A DNA stretch of 64,000 nucleotides from Serratia rhizosphaerae (GCF_009817885.1 NZ_CP041764.1:5022001-5086000); one strand, 5' to 3'. Counted from the stretch's first letter, positions 45,033-53,371 are shown. The notes: a model not told the origin generated them from the letters alone. Translations and numbers: made by a program.

Positions 45033-45107
45033 CCCCCGCCGCCGGCCTCTGCGCCGGCCGTCAAGCTGCAACCCTGTCCGTGCGGCCCGACCGCACAGCG
45101 AGAGAAT

Positions 45108-45875
45108 ATGTCTATGACCATCAATTCCTTTGATTTAACCGGCAAAGTCGCCATGGTAACCGGCTGCGACACCGGGCTCGGCCAAGGTATGGCAGTCGGG
45201 CTGGCACGGGCCGGCTGCGATATTATCGGCGTCAACCGCAGCGATCCCGAACAGACCAGTGCACAGGTTAACGCGCTGGGCCGGCGCTTTCTCAAGCTGC
45301 ATGCCGATCTCAGCCGTACCGACGTCATCCCCGCGCTGATTGACAGTGCCGTCGCCGAATTCGGCCATATCGATATTCTGGTGAATAACGCCGGAATTAT
45401 CCGCCGGGAAGACGCACTCGATTTCAGCGAGCAAGACTGGGACGACGTGATGAATATCAATACCAAGACGCTGTTTTTCCTGTCGCAGGCGGTGGCCCGG
45501 CAGTTTATCCGGCAGGGCGGCGGCGGTAAAATTATCAACATCGCCTCCATGCTGTCGTACCAGGGCGGCATCCGCGTGCCTTCTTATACCGCCTCCAAAA
45601 GCGCGGTGATGGGTCTGACCCGCCTGCTGGCCAACGAGTGGGCCAAACACGGCATCAACGTCAATGCTCTGGCGCCCGGCTATATGGCCACCAACAACAC
45701 GCAGCAGCTGCGGGCCGACGCGGGGCGTAATCAGGAGATACTGGAGCGTATTCCCGCCGGCCGCTGGGGCGTGCCGCAGGATATGATGGGGCCGGTGGTC
45801 TTTTTGGCGTCATCGGCGTCTGACTATGTCAATGGCTACACGCTGGCAGTGGACGGCGGCTGGCTGGCGCGCTAA
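45108..45875 (+). CDS. kduD: 2-dehydro-3-deoxy-D-gluconate 5-dehydrogenase KduD
   Basis: 255 residues. Classical SDR: TGCDTGLGQGMAVGLA nucleotide loop, NNAGIIR, catalytic Ser in NIASMLSYQG and Tyr-Lys in YTASKSAVMG. It reduces the diketone made by KduI with NADH to 2-keto-3-deoxygluconate. The gene is 75 bases after kduI. No clear terminator follows. Confidence 0.95.
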   Translation: MSMTINSFDLTGKVAMVTGCDTGLGQGMAVGLARAGCDIIGVNRSDPEQTSAQVNALGRRFLKLHADLSRTDVIPALIDSAVAEFGHIDILVNNAGIIRREDALDFSEQDWDDVMNINTKTLFFLSQAVARQFIRQGGGGKIINIASMLSYQGGIRVPSYTASKSAVMGLTRLLANEWAKHGINVNALAPGYMATNNTQQLRADAGRNQEILERIPAGRWGVPQDMMGPVVFLASSASDYVNGYTLAVDGGWLAR

Positions 45876-46037
45876 AACACGGCGTTTACCGGCTGGCGCA
45901 CTGTTGCGCAGCCGGCATATCGCTGACGGAAAAGCAGGCTCCCCCCATACAAAAGCACCCAACTCTTTGTAAAGCAGAGTAAAACAAACAATTAGTTACA
46001 GCGTCACCTATTCCATTACTGGGAAAATCCCCATATA

Positions 46038-46053
46038 CTGGATAAATTACCAG
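46038..46053 (+). promoter_or_regulatory. LexA box of ydjM
   Basis: CTGGATAAATTACCAG fits CTG-N10-CAG with dyad symmetry; the consensus CTGT...ACAG is changed symmetrically to CTGG...CCAG. It lies 26 bases before the ydjM start. E. coli ydjM is a known LexA-regulated SOS gene. Confidence 0.75.
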
Positions 46054-46078
46054 TTTACCAGTCGGAATAGCAACCAGC

Positions 46079-46627
46079 ATGACCGCGGAAGGACACCTTA
46101 TTTTTTCTGTCGCTTGCGCGATCTTCGCCAAGAAGGCGGAAGTGACGCCGGTACTCGCCGACGGCGACTGGTGGCATATCATCCCCGCCGCCCTGCTGAC
46201 CTCACTGCTGCCTGATATCGATCATCCCAAATCGCTGCTCGGCCAGCGCCTCAGCTGGATCGCCAAGCCGATCGCCCGCGCCTTTGGCCACCGTGGCTTC
46301 ACCCACAGTCTGCTGGCCATCGCCGGCGGCATGATGCTGTTCCAGCTGAACGTACCGCGCAGCTGGCCCATTCCCGCCGATGCGCTGCACGCCATGATTA
46401 TCGGCTACTTCAGTCACCTGGTCGCCGATATGCTCACGCCGTCCGGCGTGCCGCTGCTCTGGCCCTGCCGCTGGCGCTTTCGTCTGCCTCTGCTCAATTC
46501 GCAGCAGGGTAATCAATTGGAGCGCGTGTTGTGCCTCGCACTGGTCGCCTTTGCCATTTACTGGCCGGGCGGCTGCACCATTCCGGTGCAGTCATATTTT
46601 GAACAGTTGAAAAATATTAGATGGTGA
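46079..46627 (+). CDS. ydjM: YdjM-family inner membrane protein, SOS-inducible
   Basis: 182 residues. LexA-regulated membrane-bound metal-dependent hydrolase family, with His/Asp motifs LLPDIDHPKS (residues 43-52) and GHRGFTHSLLA, and GYFSHLVADMLTPSGVPLLWP. Several membrane helices. Biochemical function is unknown; it resembles E. coli YdjM from the first residue (MTAEGHL). Followed by tcyP as in E. coli ydjM-ydjN. Confidence 0.93.
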   Translation: MTAEGHLIFSVACAIFAKKAEVTPVLADGDWWHIIPAALLTSLLPDIDHPKSLLGQRLSWIAKPIARAFGHRGFTHSLLAIAGGMMLFQLNVPRSWPIPADALHAMIIGYFSHLVADMLTPSGVPLLWPCRWRFRLPLLNSQQGNQLERVLCLALVAFAIYWPGGCTIPVQSYFEQLKNIRW

Positions 46628-46807
46628 TCACAAAAAACCGACCGTTTTATCACCCAACTGCTGAGATTTCAATCAAATTAAAAACAAAAGTTATATAACA
46701 TTCCATTTGGGTATAAGCCCGCACCCCGGCAAACTGTTACGATATTTACATCGCTACACACTGGTGCGTAGCCATTTTTATATAAGAAAAGATTTGGAGA
46801 CACGGGG

Positions 46808-48199
46808 ATGAATTTACCGCTCGTCATTAACGTGGTGGTTTTTGTCGCCCTCCTTTTGCTGTTGGCGCAATCCCGCCATAAGCAATGGAGCCTGGCGAAA
46901 AAAGTACTGGTAGGTCTGGTGCTCGGCGTAGTGTTTGGCCTGGCGCTGCAGCTGATCTACGGTGCGGAAAACCCACTGCTGAAAGAATCCATCAGCTGGT
47001 TCAACATTGTCGGCAACGGCTATGTGCAACTGCTGCAAATGGTTGTCATGCCACTGGTGTTCGTCTCGATCCTGAGCGCGGTCGCCAAGCTGCATAACGC
47101 CTCCTCACTCGGCAAGATCAGTTTCCTGTCGATCGGCACGCTGCTGTTCACCACGCTGATCGCCGCGCTGGTGGGGGTGTTGGTCACCAACCTGTTCGGC
47201 CTGAGCGCCGAAGGTCTGGTGCAGGGCACGCAGGAAAGCGCACGTCTGGCCGCTATTCAGAGCAACTATGTCGGTAAAGTCGCCGACCTGACGGTGCCGC
47301 AGCTGGTGCTGTCGTTCGTGCCGAAAAACCCGTTTGCCGATCTGACCGGCGCCAGCCCGACCTCGATCATCAGCGTGGTGATTTTCGCCGCCTTCCTCGG
47401 CGTGGCCGCGCTGCAGCTGCTGAAGGACGATCAGGCGAAAGGCCAGCGCGTCCTGACCGCTATCGATACCCTGCAGTCCTGGGTGATGAAGCTGGTGCGC
47501 CTGGTGATGAAGCTGACGCCATACGGCGTGATGGCGCTGATGACCAAAGTGGTTGCCAGCTCCAACATTCATGAGATCATCAAGCTGGGCAGCTTTGTGG
47601 TCGCCTCCTACCTCGGCCTGGCGATTATGTTCGGCGTACATGCGCTGCTGCTGAGCTTTACCGGCGTTAATCCGGTGAAATTCTTCCGTAAAGTGTGGCC
47701 GGTGATCACCTTCGCCTTTACCAGCCGTTCCAGCGCCGCCAGCATTCCGCTGAATGTGGAAGCGCAGACTCGTCGCCTGGGCGTACCGGAGTCGATCGCC
47801 AGCTTCTCGGCATCGTTCGGCGCCACCATCGGTCAGAACGGCTGTGCCGGTCTGTATCCGGCAATGCTGGCGGTTATGGTTGCGCCAACCGTCGGCATCA
47901 ACCCGCTGGATCCGATGTGGATTGCCACGCTGGTTGGTATTGTCACCGTCAGTTCCGCAGGCGTTGCCGGCGTGGGCGGCGGCGCCACCTTCGCCGCGCT
48001 GATCGTACTGCCGGCGCTCGGCCTGCCGGTCACGCTGGTCGCCCTGCTGATCTCCGTTGAGCCGCTGATCGATATGGGCCGTACCGCGCTGAACGTCAGC
48101 GGTTCAATGACCGCCGGTACCGTCACCAGCCAGCTGATGAAGCAAACCGACAAGTCGGTGATGGACAGCGAAGACGACGTGGAGCTGGCTCACCAGTAA
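46808..48199 (+). CDS. tcyP: L-cystine/sulphocysteine symporter TcyP (YdjN)
   Basis: 463 residues of the DAACS (SLC1-like) family: AFTSRSSAASIPLNVEAQTRRLGVP hairpin HP1 with its Ser-rich turn, FGATIGQNGCAGLYPAMLA, and SSAGVAGVGGGATFAALIVLPALGLP for HP2. E. coli YdjN takes up cystine and S-sulphocysteine under CysB control. The IS element downstream separates the gene from its terminator (finding at 48200-49547). Confidence 0.93.
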   Translation: MNLPLVINVVVFVALLLLLAQSRHKQWSLAKKVLVGLVLGVVFGLALQLIYGAENPLLKESISWFNIVGNGYVQLLQMVVMPLVFVSILSAVAKLHNASSLGKISFLSIGTLLFTTLIAALVGVLVTNLFGLSAEGLVQGTQESARLAAIQSNYVGKVADLTVPQLVLSFVPKNPFADLTGASPTSIISVVIFAAFLGVAALQLLKDDQAKGQRVLTAIDTLQSWVMKLVRLVMKLTPYGVMALMTKVVASSNIHEIIKLGSFVVASYLGLAIMFGVHALLLSFTGVNPVKFFRKVWPVITFAFTSRSSAASIPLNVEAQTRRLGVPESIASFSASFGATIGQNGCAGLYPAMLAVMVAPTVGINPLDPMWIATLVGIVTVSSAGVAGVGGGATFAALIVLPALGLPVTLVALLISVEPLIDMGRTALNVSGSMTAGTVTSQLMKQTDKSVMDSEDDVELAHQ

Positions 48200-48247
48200 T
48201 TCCCCGTCACAATGACTAGTCCTGATATAGGTTGACACTTTTCAGCC

Positions 48248-49045
48248 TTATAACGCCCGATGAACCTCATCGGGCGTTTTGTATTGTAGCGACAGATGCG
48301 GTCGCCGTGCGTTGTAGATTTCCACAGACTGCCTGACCATCTTTCTTGCCTGCACGATGTCTTTCGGTTTGCCAAGCAGGTATTCCGTTTTCAGTATCCC
48401 GTTTATCCTCTCCGCCAGCGCATTCTGGTAACAGTCATACCCGTCTGTCATCGAACAGGTGACGCCATGTCGCTTGTGTAACGTCTGATATTCCTGCGAG
48501 CAGTACTGGATCCCCCGGTCCGAGTGATGTACCAACGGAGCTGCGGTGCGCCTGCTGGCCAGCGCCATTTTGAACGCACAGGCGACATGCCGGGTATGCA
48601 GGCTGTCATGCACATGATACCCCACGATTTTTCTCGACCACGCATCCGTTATCAGACTGATATACGCCGTTCCTGTTTTCAGCGGCAGATAGGTGATATC
48701 CGCTACCCACACCTGTTCCGGGCGGCTGGCTATAACCTGATGTTCTCCCGCTTTCAGCAAGTTGGGATGACGGTAAAAACGATGATGGCTGTGCGTTGTC
48801 TTATGATACGCCCGTTTAGGCATCACCAGTAAACGGGCGCAGCGCAGTATCCGGAACAGGCGGTCTCGCCCCACATGCACGGGGGCTTCCGGCTGCTGTC
48901 GCAGTAAGTGGTGCAGCTTGCGTGTACCCAGTCGGGGCTGGTGTAAGCGGATAGCGGTCACCTGCTCCACTATATGGTGGGCTTGCTCTTCTCTTCCACG
49001 TTCACGTTGCAAGGACTGATACCATGCCTGCCGGCTGATACCCAT
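48248..49045 (-). CDS. IS3-family transposase OrfB (catalytic part of OrfAB)
   Basis: 265 residues as a stand-alone frame. In the element the real product is an OrfAB fusion made by -1 frameshifting. HTH_21-type region, then the rve integrase core with the DDE triad: first Asp in VWVADITYLPLK, second in LVHHSDRGIQYCS and Glu in NALAERINGILKTEYL, ending RRPHLSLQYKTP. It cuts and joins the IS ends. The frame stays open upstream to the slippery site, as the fusion needs. Confidence 0.92.
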   Translation of the reverse strand: MGISRQAWYQSLQRERGREEQAHHIVEQVTAIRLHQPRLGTRKLHHLLRQQPEAPVHVGRDRLFRILRCARLLVMPKRAYHKTTHSHHRFYRHPNLLKAGEHQVIASRPEQVWVADITYLPLKTGTAYISLITDAWSRKIVGYHVHDSLHTRHVACAFKMALASRRTAAPLVHHSDRGIQYCSQEYQTLHKRHGVTCSMTDGYDCYQNALAERINGILKTEYLLGKPKDIVQARKMVRQSVEIYNARRPHLSLQYKTPDEVHRAL

Positions 49046-49062
49046 CCACCGGCAGGCGCGTG

Positions 49063-49464
49063 CTACCGTGAGTCGTGGCGCTTGTGTTTGCGCGATAAGG
49101 CAGCCAACTGCTTTTTTGTCAGGGTAGCTCCGAACTCGGTATTCATCACTTTTACGACGGCTTCAAAGAACTGCGCTTTGACTTCAGATTCAGCCAGTTG
49201 CTGTTCGAGTTCTTTGATGCGCTGTTCAGGAGTCAGGGGTAACTTGGGCATATCATCTCCGCACAGTCTGGTTGAAGAGGACGAACGCCAGTCGAGTTGG
49301 CCATATTTACGCAGCCAGTTCATGACGGTATGACTGCCCTGGATACCGTAGCGGTCTTGTGCCTGACGGTAAGTCATCTCGCCTTTTTCGACCTGTTGGA
49401 CGACGGCCAATTTAAAGGATAGAGGGTAATCGCGTTGCGTGCGTTTAACATACTGGTTCATCAC
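49063..49464 (-). CDS. IS3-family transposase OrfA (DNA-binding part)
   Basis: 133 residues. N-terminal helix-turn-helix (FKLAVVQQVEKGEMTYRQAQDRYGIQGSHTVMNWL), a linker and a C-terminal leucine-zipper-like coiled coil (EQRIKELEQQLAESEVKAQFFEAVV). The heptamer A AAA AAG is in the correct frame in codons Thr-Lys-Lys near the end. Slipping back one base reads through the orfA stop into orfB. OrfA alone usually regulates transposition. Confidence 0.9.
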   Translation of the reverse strand: MMNQYVKRTQRDYPLSFKLAVVQQVEKGEMTYRQAQDRYGIQGSHTVMNWLRKYGQLDWRSSSSTRLCGDDMPKLPLTPEQRIKELEQQLAESEVKAQFFEAVVKVMNTEFGATLTKKQLAALSRKHKRHDSR

Positions 49465-49524
49465 ACTTTCCTCTGTTCGTGAGTAAAATGTGTCAACGCT
49501 ATTTAGGACGGGTCACAACAAAAA

Positions 49525-49547
49525 AACCGGCGCCCTGAGCGCCGGTT
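49525..49547. terminator. Bidirectional terminator (phnX side; former tcyP terminator)
   Basis: AACCGGCGC/GCGCCGGTT nine-pair stem, five-base loop, flanked by A-runs and T-runs on both sides. It serves phnX on the minus strand and would have ended tcyP before the IS entered just beside it. Confidence 0.88.
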
Positions 49548-49561
49548 TTTTATGCCTGCCG

Positions 49562-50374
49562 CTACGGCCGCTCGCCGTTTGCCAGCCGCCGGTCGATCGC
49601 GTCCAATATGCCCGGCAACTCCGCCAGCGTGTCAATCACGTAATGGGCGCCGGCGGCATAGAGCTTCTCCGCCGCCAGCCCACGCCGCCGCGCTACCTCG
49701 GCGGCATCCATCCGTTGGTACTCCTGCCACTGAACACCGAACTCATTGCCGGACAGCGCCAGTCCCACGCTCCACATGCCGGCATTCAGCCCTTCGGCAA
49801 TGCCCGGCACGGCATCATCCACCTTCACGCAGTGGCCGACGGCGTCGACGCCCAGCGCAATCACATTCTGCAGCGCCATCCACGGCCCCGGGCGGCCGCC
49901 GGCAGCCAGATCGTCCGTCGCCACCCAATAGTCCGGCGCATAGCCGCGTGCAGCGGCGGCCGGCGCCAGCACGTCCATCACCGCGCGCGGATAGCCGGAA
50001 CAGGAGCCGATTTTTATACCCTGCCGCCGCAGTTCGGCAATCACCTCGGGCACGCCGGCAATCGGCTCGGCGAAATCCACCACCTTGGCAATCTGCAGCG
50101 GCATAAACGCCTGGTACAGCGCATCGATATCCTGAGGAGTCATTGAGCGCCCCAGCTTCGCCCGCCAGCGGGCGTCAATCCCGGGCAGTTTGCCCAGCGC
50201 CTCGATATGCTGCCATTTGCCCAACCCCATCGGAATACGCGCCTCCTCCAGAGTGATGTCGATACCAAAGGTCTGTTGGAAGGCCTCGACGAAAATCTGT
50301 GTCGGCGCAAAGGAGCCAAAATCCACCGTGGTGCCGGCCCAGTCGAGAATAACGGCGTTAACCTGTTGCATCAC
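49562..50374 (-). CDS. phnX: Phosphonoacetaldehyde hydrolase PhnX
   Basis: 270 residues. HAD fold with nucleophile in VILDWAGTTVDFGS, catalytic Lys of the cap (GLGKWQHIEAL), GSCSGYPRAVMD and KVDDAVPGIAEG. It splits phosphonoacetaldehyde into acetaldehyde and phosphate, the second step of 2-aminoethylphosphonate use. Lies six bases after phnW. Confidence 0.95.
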   Translation of the reverse strand: MMQQVNAVILDWAGTTVDFGSFAPTQIFVEAFQQTFGIDITLEEARIPMGLGKWQHIEALGKLPGIDARWRAKLGRSMTPQDIDALYQAFMPLQIAKVVDFAEPIAGVPEVIAELRRQGIKIGSCSGYPRAVMDVLAPAAAARGYAPDYWVATDDLAAGGRPGPWMALQNVIALGVDAVGHCVKVDDAVPGIAEGLNAGMWSVGLALSGNEFGVQWQEYQRMDAAEVARRRGLAAEKLYAAGAHYVIDTLAELPGILDAIDRRLANGERP

Positions 50375-50380
50375 AACTCC

Positions 50381-51484
50381 TTATTGTTGCCAGTACATGG
50401 CGCGACCGACGGCGTCCAGCAGACGGTCGATATCCTGCGGATAGACCTCGCCGATGTTGCCGATACGGAAACAGTCGCTGTGCGACACTTTGCCGGGGTA
50501 GATAACAAACCCCTGGCGTTTTAAACGTTGGTAAAACTCGCCGAAGCGGTAATTTCCCGCCCGTGGGGAGTAAAACGCGGTGATAATCGGCGAGTGCAGC
50601 GCATCATCCAGCAGGGTTTCAAACCCCAGTGCGCGCATCCCCGCCACCAACCGGCGCTGGTTTTCACCATAACGCGCATAGCGCGCGGCGATACCGCCCT
50701 CCAGATCCAGCTCACGCAGCGCCTGCGCAAAAGCCAGTACGCTGTGGGTCGGTGAGGTGAAACGCCACTTTCCGGCGTGGTCTTCCATACAGCGCCACTG
50801 GGCATACAGATCCAACGACAGAGAACGCGAACGGCCGACGCATTTTTCCAGTTCGCTGCGTCGGGCGATCACAAAGGCGAAACCCGGCACGCCCTGAATG
50901 CATTTGTTGGCCGAGCTGATCAGAAAATCGATCCCCAACTGCTCCACGTCCAGCGGAATGCCGCCGAAGCTGCTCATCGCGTCAACGATAAAGGTCTTCC
51001 CCCGGCGTGCCGCCAGCGCCGCCACCTGCGCCAACGGATTAAGCATGCCGGTGGTGGTTTCACAATGCACCATTGCGATATGGCTGATGCGCGCATCGGC
51101 CAGCAGCAGCGCTTCCATCGCCGCCACGTCAGGTTCCGCCACTTCTCCGCAGTCATAACAGTGGTGATCGATGCCCATCAGCGCCGCCATCTCCGCCATT
51201 CGCGCGCCATAGGCGCCGTTGCTGACGATCAGCACCTTATCCTGCACGCCGAACGCCGTCCCCAGCACCGCTTCCACCGCATAGCTGCCGCTGCCCTGCA
51301 GCAGCACCGAGGTGTAGCCGGACGAGGCGGTGGCCAATGTTTCCAGGCGGGCGCGAATCGTCTGGACTACGCCGATATTGTAATCCTCATCCCAGGTACA
51401 GCTGTCGAACAGCATTGCCTGCTTCACCGTATCAGAGGTGGTCAGCGGGCCGGGCGTCAACAGCAGGTAATCGCGATCGTTCAT
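50381..51484 (-). CDS. phnW: 2-aminoethylphosphonate--pyruvate transaminase PhnW
   Basis: 367 residues. Fold-type I PLP aminotransferase beginning LLLTPGPLTTSDTVKQAML, with FIVDAMSSFGGIPLD (PLP Asp) and catalytic Lys in LISSANKCIQGVPG. It converts 2-aminoethylphosphonate and pyruvate to phosphonoacetaldehyde and alanine. First gene of phnWX, divergent from phnR. Confidence 0.95.
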   Translation of the reverse strand: MNDRDYLLLTPGPLTTSDTVKQAMLFDSCTWDEDYNIGVVQTIRARLETLATASSGYTSVLLQGSGSYAVEAVLGTAFGVQDKVLIVSNGAYGARMAEMAALMGIDHHCYDCGEVAEPDVAAMEALLLADARISHIAMVHCETTTGMLNPLAQVAALAARRGKTFIVDAMSSFGGIPLDVEQLGIDFLISSANKCIQGVPGFAFVIARRSELEKCVGRSRSLSLDLYAQWRCMEDHAGKWRFTSPTHSVLAFAQALRELDLEGGIAARYARYGENQRRLVAGMRALGFETLLDDALHSPIITAFYSPRAGNYRFGEFYQRLKRQGFVIYPGKVSHSDCFRIGNIGEVYPQDIDRLLDAVGRAMYWQQ

Positions 51485-51629
51485 CTTTTTACCCTTCCGA
51501 TTGGTCTATACCAGATGCGCGCATTGTGCCGGTTAAGCATTCCACAGGTCAAACGCCAACCGCCCCTGAAACAAAAAATTCATCCGGGCATGTATAATGG
51601 AGCCTGCCGACATGCCATAGCGAGATAAC

Positions 51630-52349
51630 ATGAAACACCCTCAGGGCGATCTCCCCCACTATCTGCAGATCAAAGCGCAGTTACAGTCACGGATTAGCAG
51701 CGGTGCGCTGAAGGCCGGGGATAAGCTGCCCTCCGAACGGGAGCTGTGCGTGGCCTTTTCCACTACGCGTATCACCATTCGAGAAAGCCTGGCGCAGTTG
51801 GAGGCCAGCGGCGCCATCTATCGTGCCGACCGCCGCGGCTGGTTTGTCACGCCCGAACGGCTGCGACTGGACCCGACGCAGAACACCAATTTTCACCGTT
51901 TATGTCAGGAACAGGGACGGCAGGCGCGCACTGCGCTGCTGGCGGGGGAACACGTCGGCGCATCGCCGGAGGTGGGACAGGCATTGGCGCTCGAGCCAGG
52001 CGCGCGGATCTACCTGCTGCGCCGGGTGCGCTATGCCGACGAACGGGCCATCTGTTATTGCGAGAACCACTGTTTACCGCAGCGGGTGCCGGGGCTGCTG
52101 CAGCACGATCTGAACGGCAGCCTGACCGAGATTTATCAGCAGCATTACCAACTGCTCTACAGCAGCATGCACCTGTCGTTTTACCCCACCGCGCTGCCGC
52201 CCGAGGCCGCCGCCGCGCTGGGGGCAATGGTCGGCCTGCCCGCCCTGCTGCTGCGCCGTCTGAATTACGATCGGCACGGGCACATTCTTGATTTTGATAT
52301 TGAGTACTGGCGCCATGACAGCCTGCGTATTGAGGTCGATACACAGTAA
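51630..52349 (+). CDS. phnR: GntR/UTRA-family regulator PhnR
   Basis: 239 residues. GntR winged helix at about 9-77 (LPHYLQIKAQLQSRISSGALKAGDKLPSERELC) and a C-terminal UTRA ligand domain (about 95-230) ending FDIEYWRHDSLRIEV. In Salmonella PhnR controls the phn genes for 2-aminoethylphosphonate use. Divergent from phnWX across 145 bases that should carry the operator. The Salmonella-type phnSTUV transporter genes are not present here. Confidence 0.88.
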   Translation: MKHPQGDLPHYLQIKAQLQSRISSGALKAGDKLPSERELCVAFSTTRITIRESLAQLEASGAIYRADRRGWFVTPERLRLDPTQNTNFHRLCQEQGRQARTALLAGEHVGASPEVGQALALEPGARIYLLRRVRYADERAICYCENHCLPQRVPGLLQHDLNGSLTEIYQQHYQLLYSSMHLSFYPTALPPEAAAALGAMVGLPALLLRRLNYDRHGHILDFDIEYWRHDSLRIEVDTQ

Positions 52350-52395
52350 ACGTCTGCATGGAAGTGGAATCGGCGCATGATGGAGTCAGCGTCAG

Positions 52396-52728
52396 TTAAT
52401 CATACAGCCAACGCCCGGCCTTGGCAGACTCGGCGAACATACGCACGGTTAAAGGCTTTCTGGTCTTTTCTACATCAGCTTTTTGGTATTTGGTCCAACG
52501 CTCCCAACGAGATAAATTTTCCCAAGGGTAGTAGTAGCGCATATCGATGGACGATACATCTACATCGAATTTTTCAGCGTAGTCCTCAATCGCATAGAAG
52601 AATTCGTCACCTACAGCGTAGTCCTGCAGCATAGTATCCAGTTCAAGCGGAACCATCTTCATCGTCCAGGTAAGAGGAACAGATAACTCATCGCGGAAAA
52701 AATCTAAAACCTCCTGCTCCGTTACCAT
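52396..52728 (-). CDS. DUF1493-family protein
   Basis: 110 residues, acidic, no signal or membrane part. It resembles the DUF1493 family: start VTEQEVLDFFRDELSVP, middle LELDTMLQDYAVGDEFFYAIEDYAEKF, and end KPLTVRMFAESAKAGRWLYD. No function is established. It overlaps the upstream 152-residue gene by seven bases (CTATGGTAA), so both are translated from one message. Base composition is more AT-rich than the flanking phn and kdgR genes. Such small acidic partners are often immunity or antitoxin proteins; that is inference. Confidence 0.75.
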   Translation of the reverse strand: MVTEQEVLDFFRDELSVPLTWTMKMVPLELDTMLQDYAVGDEFFYAIEDYAEKFDVDVSSIDMRYYYPWENLSRWERWTKYQKADVEKTRKPLTVRMFAESAKAGRWLYD

Positions 52729-53180
52729 AGCTTGTCACTCCCACGGGCAATAGTGTTGTACTTAACCACCGTCCGAAAAGAAATCTCGGTAATGTCTTTC
52801 GCCAAAATAATCCACCCAAGGACAGGTACAGCGCGCCCCACAAATGTTCCCAACTTACGCGTTAAAATAACTCTCATTGTAGAGGGAGGATATCCTCCAA
52901 CAACAGACGGTAATTTTATATTACCGGGAAAAGTTTTGTTGCCGAATACCTTACGAGCCCCCCGGGAAACATAGGAGGTATCAGTAATATTTCCTCTAAA
53001 TTTGCCCCGGGTTTTTGAAACATTGAATCCCCCCAAGATAGCGGCAACCGCCCCAACATCCTGAATGCCTAATTGGTTAGCTGTCTCTTCACAGAAGATC
53101 ATGAAAAACAGCTCACCGATGCTTAGATGATATCTCTCCGCATAGAAATAGCGCCCACCTAATTCTTCAATCGTGTCCAT
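52722..53180 (-). CDS. Unrecognised 152-aa protein coupled to DUF1493
   Basis: I do not recognise this family by name. N-terminal part is helical and acidic (MDTIEELGGRYFYAERYHLSIGELFF...), then an LGIQDVGAVAAILGG stretch, a basic glycine-rich middle (NVSKTRGKFRGNITDTSYVSRGARKVFG) and a glycine/hydrophobic segment (FVGRAVPVLGWIILAKDI) near the C-terminus that could insert in a membrane. Predicted basic overall, opposite to its acidic partner. AT-rich codons set it apart from neighbours. A toxin-like or membrane-acting role is possible but unproven. Confidence 0.7.
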   Translation of the reverse strand: MDTIEELGGRYFYAERYHLSIGELFFMIFCEETANQLGIQDVGAVAAILGGFNVSKTRGKFRGNITDTSYVSRGARKVFGNKTFPGNIKLPSVVGGYPPSTMRVILTRKLGTFVGRAVPVLGWIILAKDITEISFRTVVKYNTIARGSDKLW

Positions 53181-53302
53181 TTACCGTGCTTTCCCTTTGT
53201 TGTTCTCCTGGTAAAAGATACTAACGCTCAGAAAACCGGCAGATAATCAGAGCGTTCTCGGGTTGGTGGTGATACTGAATTGGGCTCAGCAAGAAATATA
53301 AA

Positions 53303-53327
53303 AAAACCTGTCGTGAAGACAGGTTTT
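53303..53327. terminator. Terminator downstream of kdgR
   Basis: AAAACCTGTC/GACAGGTTTT ten-pair stem, five-base loop, A- and T-runs on both sides. It lies 45 bases after the kdgR stop and also shields the 52.4-53.2 kb gene pair. Confidence 0.85.
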
Positions 53328-53371
53328 TCGGTCATCGGCAGGCGCTCATCATCGCCTTATACGGCACGCAC

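Larger units (their letters stand above)
48213..49515 (-). mobile_element. IS3-family insertion sequence, apparently complete (1303 bp)
   Basis: The left end TGACTAGTCCTGATATAG and the inverted right end TGACCCGTCCTAAATAGC share TGAC, GTCCT and later GTTGACAC, forming imperfect terminal inverted repeats of about 30 bases. The element is flanked by a 3-bp direct repeat CAA (48210-48212 and 49516-49518). It carries overlapping orfA and orfB joined by a slippery heptamer AAAAAAG (49117-49111). Both reading frames are open and catalytic residues are present, so it looks functional. The subgroup was not assigned. Confidence 0.93.

Noticed and set aside
48206..49518. A seven-base repeat GTCACAA on both sides of the IS as the target duplication
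   Set aside because: Using it would cut off the TGAC end that matches the other inverted repeat; the 3-bp CAA duplication with TGAC ends fits better, and the extra GTCA match is part of the right IS end.
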